From Kappaphycus alvarezii (Eukaryota; Rhodophyta; Florideophyceae; Gigartinales; Solieriaceae): DNA of 64,000 nt. Below are positions 56,441 through 64,000 of this stretch, in pieces. Positions within the stretch are counted from its first letter, which is position 1. Each line of letters starts with the position of its first letter. Below the pieces are notes generated by a model. It did no database searches. It saw only the letters and a list, made by a program, of their open reading frames with translations, and was not told the origin of the DNA. Position numbers and translations under genes: made by a program. Location: assembly GCA_002205965.3 (NCBI GenBank), contig NADL03000605.1, positions 434,001 through 498,000 of the forward strand, in the 5' to 3' direction.

Positions 56441-59400
56441 TGGCCCTCCTTGATCTCTTCCCTGAGCTTGAACAGAGCTCATAATGCGGGTGTCTTTCCT
56501 CCGAGACGATGCAAGGGTTCGAGTACTTTGTTTGGAAGGCCGGCCACTTCACAGCCTGTTGCATTGCTTTTCCATATACTGCAAGGTTTCTAGAGCCGAC
56601 TGAAAAGGTTCGGACTGGAGGCTCTGCACCCTCATTTCTTGTCTATGCTAGGGCGCGGTGTGATCTGCAGCCTTCGGTGGCCAGTAATTCGACTTTTCTA
56701 ATCTCTTCGTCGATAATATTTGTTTCCATGTCTCTCTATAACATTCTAGGAGCCCTTCCGTACATTATCTCGAATTGTGAGCGTCCAATTCTTCCATTTC
56801 TTGGACGATAGCCGTATAATACTTTTGGTAAGACATCTTCCCACTGGATTTCATTCTGCGACATAATTTTCGATATTGCTCGTTTGATGGCTCCAACCAT
56901 TCTCTCCGCTTTCCTGTTTGACATAGGAGCGTATGCGAGAACAGTCTTCAGCGGAATACCTTTCTCTTCCAAAAAACGAAGCAGTAAAGTTGCAGTAAAA
57001 CAAAGGGAGCTATCCGAGATGATCCTTTTTGGAAGACCAAACGGTTCAATTATTTCTTTTTCGATGAATCTCAGGACCACCTCAGTATTTTCCTCCTCAA
57101 CTGCAACTGCTATTGGCCATCCAGTAAGATGTTGCACCCCTATAGGGAGATATTTTTTTCGGAAGACGTTTCCTTGAATGGGCCTGCAAAGTCAATTGAG
57201 AAGGTTTCAAAAGACCGGAAACTGGAAAGCTTAAAGTTGTCTTATACTTTCGTATCGGAGTGAATTTTTGACAGTTGTCACAGCTTTTCACGAAATTATA
57301 GACGTCATTATGGATACTGGGCCACTATAGTCTTCCCGTAATGATTTTTTGGTTGTTTCGAGATCCCAATGCCCTAACTCATCATGGAAAGTCCTCAAGA
57401 TCTTAAATCTTTCTTTCAAAGGGGCCAATAGACGAGGACCGGCTTTAGTGTGTCGGAAGAGTTTCCCATTCCACAATGTAAAAGCCTTTTGATTCCTGCG
57501 TACCCAGTTTCTGTGTTCAAGGTCAACCTTTCTCATTTCCAGTCCTTCCAGAAATTTAATTAGCCCGTGAATATTAGCTTTGTACTCATTTTCGTTCGGC
57601 ACTTGCACCTAGGCAACTCCAACGATGTCCTCGGAAACGTTTTCATTTGGACTCAGTGGATCCCTCAAGCGGGATAGGTAATTGGCAGGCTGATTACTGC
57701 GTCCAGGCCTATACACAATTTCAAACCGGTACTCTGCGAAAATGTCGAGCCATAGGGCCAAGTGGTGATGCACATCTTTCTTTTGGAATGCTTTCTTTAG
57801 TGCCTGCTGATCAGTTATCAAGACAAATTTCTCGAGTGACAAAATGTAAACACGAAACTTTTTCAGTGCGAAGACGACAGCTAGCGCTTCTTTCTCGCAG
57901 ACTGACTATCTCTTTTCAGCATCATTCAGAGTGTGAATTGCGAATTGAACAGGGTGCAGTCTTCCGTTTTCATCTTTTTAGGACAAAACGGCACCTAAAG
58001 ACCGTTCTGATGCATCTGTCTCCACAACAAATGGTCTCTTGAAATCTGGGTACATGAGAACTGGGACACATAGCTTATCTTTAAGCTCCTCAAATGCAGT
58101 TTGAATTTCCTTGTTCCAGTAAAATTTTCCGTTTTTTGTAGTGCTGGCATGTAACGGTGCTGCAGTCTTGGCGAAATCTTTGATAAATCTTCTGTAATAT
58201 GAGGCCATTCCTAGGAAGATCGAACCTCCGTCTTTGAGGCGGGCCTTGGTGCCAACTTGATTTTTTCCGTTTTCTCTGGATCTCTTTAATTCCCTCTTGA
58301 TCGACGATATGGCCGAGTAATTGAATAGACGTTCTCGCAAAGAAGCATTTGCTGAACTTAATTTTCAGGCTGTACGCAGATATCCTCTCCACCACCGTCT
58401 TGACATGCGATATGTGCTGATCCAAGGTTTTTGAGAATATTGCCACATCATCGATATAAACTCTTGCAAATGGAAGTCCTTTCAAAACCTCCTTCATCAT
58501 TCTTTGGAGCGTAGCTGATGCATTTATGAGACCAAAAGGCATCACCTCGAACATGAAGTACCAGCTTTGCAGGTAAGGGTTGTTTTTTCCTTACATTTTT
58601 CATCCAATGGAATCTGCCAATAGCCAGTGTAAAGGTCAATTGAGGTGAAATATCTCCCATCCTTCAAGTCCTCGAGGATCTCCTCCATGTTCGGAATCGG
58701 AAATCGATCGGGTATCATTATCTGGTTCAGTTGTCGGTAATCGACGCAAAAGCGACGTTTTCCATCTTTCTTTGGTGCTACTACAACTAGAAATGACCAC
58801 GGAGACGAAACTGGCCGAATAATATCATTTCCCAGTATACTTGTAACATTCTCTGAGATAAATTGGTCATATTTCGGCGTTTGACGACTTGGCCTGTCGT
58901 AAATTGGTTGAGTATCGGTAAGTTCAAATGCGTGAGTGACCGGTACATTCGCTTGTCTTAGATCTGAAACGCTCCATGCAATTACTTCGGAAGATGTTAA
59001 AATGTCGGATATTTTCACTGAGGCGGGGGCAGGAAAGCGCTGTTCTTTTTCTTGAATTTCTGCCGTCTGGCGCTCTTCTTCTTCTTGATTCTCACCCTCC
59101 AAATCTTGAAGGACATTTTCCGGTGTGCTCACATCTTCAGATATGGGATTCGACGTATTTTTATTTTCTTTGCAAAGGTAATCCTCTTTCATGCTCTGAA
59201 TGACGTCCTTTGATTCGAATTATCGCAAAAAGAAACAAATTCAGGTCTCAAATCTACCCTAGAATTCCAGTCGTCATCTGTTTCAAACCAAGAATCATAC
59301 TCGTCCCATGTCATGTTCATTATCCCTAGAGCGTACCCTTTTCCATCCGAAAGTTGTAGTTGGTTCGGAATCTTCGCTGTCATAGCTAGAAGTGAAATCT

Positions 59401-59981
59401 TCACTGTCCATTTTTCTTAAATCTTCCGGATGTGTGCTTTTGTAGAAATCAAGGGGCATTTTCACGGTTGTGACGTCAATATTAACTGAAACGATTTGGT
59501 TGCCCAAGTAAATGCATGTTCATAGCCTTTCCATGGTAGGGCAGCCAATGATTGCATCGAAAGGGAGATCAGGCATGACAAGAAAGTCTACATCAACTTT
59601 GGGTCCCCAAAAAACACGGAAAACTTGTCAACACTGCCCATGCATTTTGAGACGGTTCCATCCGCAACAGTAATTCTTTCAGTAGTTGGAGTAATTTTGA
59701 GACCTAGATCTGTCGCCAAAATTTCTGAAATAAGGTTTGGAACAGCGCCCGAATCGAAAAGATCTTGGGTTTTCATTCCCAATACTTTGACTGGTACCAG
59801 CTTAACACGTGTTGATGCTGTCGAGGCCGATTGAAGGAACAATTTTAACCCTTGGCGGACTTATTAGACCTGATAATTTTTTTGAGGTCTTTTTTCGCAT
59901 CCTCTGTGTCGCCCCTCAAAAGTTGACCAAACGTTATTCCAGTTGGGGTCGATGCAAGCTCAGCTACCAAATTGTACTTCT
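56441..59981 (-). pseudogene. pol: pol of gypsy G3 (protease to integrase)
   Basis: Protease FDSGAVPNLISEILATDLG (about 59,770) is intact. RT: VVVAPKKDGKRRFCVDYRQ and a frameshift near 58,555, then VYIDDVAIFSK (about 58,450). RNase H: FKRPFVVETDASERSLG and VLITDQQALKKAFQKK. Integrase: FHDELGHWDLETTKK, SCDNCQK, SIDFAG (frameshifted), QHLTGWPIAV, ISDSSLCF (ISDN in G2) and NRKAERMVG. It joins without a stop to the 3' ORF after 56,736-56,564, where two stops intervene. The least damaged pol of the window with about six breaks. Confidence 0.9.
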
Positions 59982-61192
59982 TCACATATTATAGTACGTC
60001 CTCGGGATACTCTTAAATTTTTTACTCCTTTTCGTCTTCTTGGCCGGAGTGTTTTCCACTCCTGGACCAACTTGATCAGACTTCCTGGTCCGAGGAAATA
60101 CAGGTGCTGGGATATGCTCTAGCATTCCATAATCTAGCCTAGGTTTTTTTGATAAAATGTTCCCTTCCCCATCCCTTTTTGTCACATTGACTTTACTGAT
60201 TTCTTCAGCGATGGATACGTTACCGGCATCCGTCAACTTTTGATCCTTTCTGTTTTTTGTAAGATTTTCATCCTGGTCCTGACTCGCTCCTTGCGTCCGA
60301 TAAATTTGCTCTTCTCTTGTCTTTAGACCAGCAGTTACTTTCATGATGCCCATATCGACCACCCTTTCCACAACGAGTGTTTCTATGTGGATTATCAGGA
60401 CACCTATTTGCAAAGTGTCCAGGCTTGTGACAGTAGGAACAGACTTCTGCGGCCTTGGGGCCCCAGGCTGGTCCTTCTTAATGGGAACTGTAAGGCTTTC
60501 CAACAGCGAGGTTATCATGTCAAGTCGATTATCGAATCGGGTTTCCAACCTTTCTTCCAAGATTTTGACATCGCTCCTGACTGATTCCAATGCTGCTGCA
60601 CTAGTAGCCGGCCTTTGATGATTCTTTTCAGGATGTACGATAGACATCGATGTGCGGGTTTCCGTCGGTACCTCACTCAGTGACTGAAACGTCTCCGAAT
60701 TTTTGACAAATTCTACTATGGTACCCTTCAGTTCATTAAAAGTGTGAGGGCCCTTGATGAGGAGGAAATCGGAGAGTCGCTTATCCCCATCGCCGCTTTG
60801 CGCAGCATTCCATATTTGGCTTGGGATTTGAACCCATCCTTCTCATAGAGATCACACAAGTATACCAATGAGCTTAACAAATCGTCGAAGTTGAGCCGGG
60901 CCTCTATGGCGGTACGAATCAACTCATCTGGTTCTACCTCCTTAGCGTATTCTTTCACAAGCCACTCACCTACCTCACCGAAGTTACGCCCATTCCCGTT
61001 AAGAGACCACCCGTTCATATACTTGGCCTCTTATTTGTGCTTTGCGTCACCATGAAGATAGGCGAAGATACTCTCGGCCTTCTCTTCATCGCTCTTCTCA
61101 CGCATCACAAAGTTGACATATGCATAGAGAAACTCCTCAACGTCTTCATTCTTGCCCCATGTGAACGTTATACGAGCAGCGTTGAGATCCAT
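59982..61192 (-). pseudogene. gag: gag of gypsy G3
   Basis: Starts MDLNAARITFTWGKNEDVEE at 61,192; another in-frame Met lies at 61,213, but homology with G1 supports 61,192. A TAA at 61,031 stops the frame, which resumes as NGWSLNGNGRNFGEV. The frame changes again near 60,740 and is open from 60,647 to 59,982. Within that part the zinc-knuckle DNA (about 60,460-60,310) is read in a shifted frame and the correct frame returns after it, so two compensating indels hide both CCHC motifs. The tail has DAGNVSIAEEISKVNV and LSKKPRLDYG. Confidence 0.85.
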
Positions 61193-61265
61193 GATTACAG
61201 AAAAGTAATCCACTGGAAGTCTTCCCTAATACTGCTTAACTCGAATACTTCGGGTGCAACCCCCT

Positions 61266-61279
61266 CCACAAGAGTACCA
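61266..61279 (-). other. Primer-binding site of G3
   Basis: TGGTACTCTTGTGG on the minus strand, two bases after the LTR end; identical to G1 and G2. Confidence 0.75.
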
Positions 61280-61281
61280 AA

Positions 61282-62156
61282 TGATAAAGGTAAATCATCG
61301 GGAGAAGAGATACTCAGAACCAACTACCCCAAGAAAGAGGTGTTGCAAGCGACAAAAGTGCTACCGTGGTATAGTTGAACGAACAAAAAGGAGTTTATAT
61401 GGAAGAGAGTTGAGAGGGCTACAAGCAAGTATGGAAGGGGCAGGGTCTACCACCGGTGCTCTGTGACCAGCGTGGGAATAATGTTTCTTGGGTATGAAGT
61501 TGACTCTCAACTTCCTACTACTCGGGATTTGACTTGAAGTTGTCTGCCAACTTGCTTGACCTCACCATGAGGAAGCAGTTTTCTCAGCTTGTATAGACTT
61601 TTGGCTACCCCTAAAGTCTCAAAAAAACATACTAAGAACCATAAAATGCGTCAAATGGAATCGTGTGAACGAGAAAGACTAACAGGGATAATATCAGGAT
61701 AAGTATCTAGATTTCTTTCTTACAATTTTAGTCTTCGAGATAAGAGCCAAAACGTTCCTCTAAAATATATTTTTTACGCAACCAGTCCCAACATATACCT
61801 GCAAACGGCTAATAATTCTATATTTCGTCCTAGAATATATCTAAACCACTAAAGATGCCCCTATCCGGTTCCAGCATCGGGACCACCCGATGCATACTGT
61901 CCGGCTCCCTCCTTACCACTAAAAAACTTTCCATGTCTCCCTCTCCTTCATCCTCCTCGTCCTCGTCTTTTACCTGTTCTTCTGTCTCGTTTTCTTCTAT
62001 CTATTCCTTTGCCTCTTCTGCCTCCTCGAACCAGTGCGGACGGACCCAATCCCGAACGTATTCCCAGTCCATTCTTCTACAATAATCATCATAGTCGGTT
62101 GGTCCATTGGCCATCAAATCTAGAGCGTTGAGGGGGCGGCGGCCTCGGGATGATAT
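61282..62156 (-). mobile_element. 5' LTR of G3, left-truncated
   Basis: On the minus strand ends ...GATTTACCTTTATCA at 61,282. It contains nearly the whole acidic ORF but breaks off at about 62,156, before the ATG and TATA box, where copia C3 sequence begins. The 3' part is nearly identical to the G3 3' LTR over about 400 bp. Confidence 0.75.
61728..62156 (-). pseudogene. LTR-encoded acidic ORF, copy A7 (no start, four stops)
   Basis: Reads SSRGRRPLNALDLMANGP, DYDDYCRRMDWEYVRDW, WFEEAEEAKE then a stop, an acidic run (DEDEEDEGEGD), HRVVPMLEPDRGIFSGLDI and, after more stops, a tail corresponding to NCGNWLGEMDIL (ICWDWLRKKYIL). All in one frame, so damage is by substitutions only. Both conserved ends match A1 and A2. 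Confidence 0.75.
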
Positions 62157-62970
62157 CCAATGCGCTACAGACCATGCGCATGGCTGACTACAGTGGACGC
62201 TACCGCCCGCATGTGGAGGGTATGAGCTATCATGGACCGGGTGAAGGCGACACTCCGACCCCGCAACACGCAACCAAGTACCAAGAGTTGGTAGGAGCCC
62301 TCAAGTATGTTTTCGACTGCACGCGACCCCACTACATCGAGTTTTATGTGAGCAGGCATAGTGCAGGTGCTCAAACTTCGGTCATGCGGGATTGGCTGCT
62401 CACAAAGCACTTACTGCGATATCTGAATCACACGATGCAAAATTGCATCGTACAACACTCCATTGACAGAAGGGACGACAATACACTTTAACTATAGACC
62501 TACTTCAATTTAGACTCACAGAGTGAAAGAAAATACGCAATTCTATTCCTGGAACCATGCACACATTGAATGGAAGCCTCACTGTATAGATACCTCTAGA
62601 ATAGGATATCCAGACTCTCAGTACATGTGAGGCAAATTATGTAGCAGCCACAGTGTCAGCTCAAACAAAAAATATGTGCGGTGATTTTTCTCATTCTTTC
62701 GCGTTCTTACAGAACCCATATCGGCCAATATCGAAAATAAATAGTCAATTAAAGGTGCACTAAAGACCATGTGTACGAACTAAAGTAATTCTATCCATTA
62801 TCACAAACATTAGCCACAGAAAAAGCTTCTGGGAACAAAATATCGCTAAACTACTTGCTGTCCACAGGAAAACAGTCGGATATGCTAGCCAAGACGCTGC
62901 AAAATACAAAAAAATACACCCATAGGTACGAGGCTTAACATCAGCTGAAAATGCTGTTGTCGGCCACTAA
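62157..62970 (+). pseudogene. Ty1/copia element C3, RNase H end
   Basis: KYQELVGALKYVFDCTRPHY, then LTKHLLRYLNHTMQN, match the connection between RT and RNase H of copia elements. Further on, STCEANYVAATVSAQTKN (about 62,620-62,680) corresponds to the LSSTEAEYVA motif, and STGKQSDMLAKTL (about 62,860) to the C-terminal TGEMVADILTK-type motif. Stops separate them. It starts abruptly at the G3 LTR break. Confidence 0.8.
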
Positions 62971-63242
62971 CGCGGCTTCTTTCTTTGTCACTATAGGAAC
63001 AATGATGATAGTCACACGGCTATGTCTCCCGATAGTAGGACCGCAGGCCTGCCTTTACTCCGAGGACTCGACTTAAGCTCCTCTTTTCAACTTTGGCCTT
63101 CATTCTCCCTTTCAATTAACAGACGCACACTTCCTAACACAGTAAACACCCTTTCGGTATTTAACCATACTGCACGTCACAACAGAAGCTGTAAGTTACA
63201 ACATGCTCCATTGAAGTTAGCGTTAGCGTTAAGTAGCTTCAG

Positions 63243-64000
63243 TTAGTTAATGTTGCAGATTCTGCGGGTCTTAGTTTTCAAACCCCGCTGAGCAGCCCTG
63301 GTTACAAAGTATTCTAAGAGCCCGGGAAGATCTTCAGCCAATGAGGTTAGTGGCTCCCAGGTCTGATGGACGGCATCCGGCGAACCTTACGATTCAACTA
63401 AGATCTCAATTTGCCGGTTGTGAGTGCGAATACTACGCAACTTCTTTGCGCTCTGGTACTTTATCTCAGAGTACTCTGCATATTCCAATATCTGGGGGTC
63501 AACAGCTTCAGTAGCAGATTCTGTAGCGCTGCTCTATAAAAGATAATCCTGCGCACATGTACGTGTTCCACTTTTCCTCCCGGTAGATTTTTAACATCAT
63601 AAATCCATGCAGATTGTGTTCCAACAATTTGTCTGGGACCACTCCAGCGAAATTGCAGTTTTTGCCCGTGCTTTTGAGCTTTGCGTGCTAGCACGTAGTC
63701 TTCTATACTAAACGTGACTGGCCTTACATTTGTACTTTCATTGTGCCTGACAATGGACTCTTTTCGACGCGCTGACTAACAATCTCTCGCTTAAACCTCT
63801 ATGCACACTATCCAGTGCAATCTTTGTTTGCTCTATCTCCATCAGTAGCCTCGCGCGGACTTTTGACTGCACAGGGAGTTTCCTGTACCTTTCCATAGGC
63901 ATAGCCTGAGGTAGCGTTCTATTAGGACTTTGTCCCTTAAATACCTTCAATGGTGAGCGATAAACTCCTGTACCACTCTCAAGCAGTTCTAGCCGCTTCG
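63243..64000 (-). pseudogene. Chromodomain gypsy, integrase C-terminus and chromodomain
   Basis: Runs off the right edge. The integrase C-terminal region has PMERYRKLPVQSKVRARLL, HRGLSERLL, VLARKAQKHGQKLQFRWSG and VEHVHVRRIIFYR, the usual WxGP-type module. After a frameshift, a chromodomain-like tail follows: YQSAKKLRSIRTHNRQ, ILVES then TAA (a tryptophan position in chromodomains is affected), HQTWEPLTSLAEDLPGLL. In chromoviruses this domain reads histone marks and steers integration. It is unrelated to the G1-G5 lineage, which has no chromodomain. Confidence 0.8.

Overview
This is eukaryotic DNA, mostly a transposon graveyard. The single host-like gene has canonical GT-AG introns of about 80-150 nt. 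The rest is LTR retrotransposons (Ty3/gypsy and Ty1/copia) and LINEs, most of them frameshifted and nested in each other. A chromodomain-tailed integrase at the right edge and LINEs with a Cys/His plus nuclease-like tail are types I associate with oomycetes and zoosporic or other early-diverging fungi. The sequence alone does not settle the organism. I see no bacterial genes, tRNA, rRNA or CRISPR.

Layout: 1-1.1 kb, decayed gypsy pol (G7, minus). 1.1-5.3 kb, AT-rich, nothing recognised. 5.3-7.1 kb, unassigned, with two copies of a dispersed motif. 7.6-12.08 kb, gypsy G1 (plus), ending in a deletion scar. 12.1-13.8 kb, GC-rich DNA with a minisatellite. 13.8-14.1 kb, LINE tail. 14.4-15.78 kb, solo LTR. 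15.8-23.1 kb, very old gypsy G5 (plus) with both LTRs. 24.4-27.1 kb, copia C1. 28-34.9 kb, dispersed repeats, hairpins, a LINE tail and a fused FAD-oxidoreductase-like gene (minus). 35.0-41.6 kb, gypsy G2 (plus). 42-42.9 kb, probable second LINE type. 43.2-46.1 kb, copia C2. 46.1-52.15 kb, gypsy G4 (minus). 52.2-54.5 kb, LINE, with the G3 3' LTR inserted in its 3' tail. 54.5-62.16 kb, gypsy G3 (minus). 62.16-62.97 kb, copia C3 tail. 63.2-64.0 kb, end of a chromodomain gypsy (minus).

The main result is an unusual gypsy lineage (G1-G5). From comparison of the copies its layout is: long LTR (TGATG...TATCA, about 1.3-1.5 kb) - primer-binding site (TGGTACTCTTGTGG) - gag with two zinc knuckles - protease/RT/RNase H/integrase - an extra 3' coding region - polypurine tract - LTR. 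Two parts are not standard. First, each sufficiently complete LTR carries its own reading frame, starting about 80-115 nt downstream of a TATTTAAAG box where that box is visible. It encodes an acidic protein with conserved N- and C-terminal motifs; seven copies are in the window. Second, the region after integrase encodes two similar modules of about 110 residues joined by an Arg/Ser-rich linker, on two overlapping frames. Both parts are present in the oldest copy, so they look ancestral. One acidic frame (51,215-51,787) is still open although the rest of its element is wrecked.
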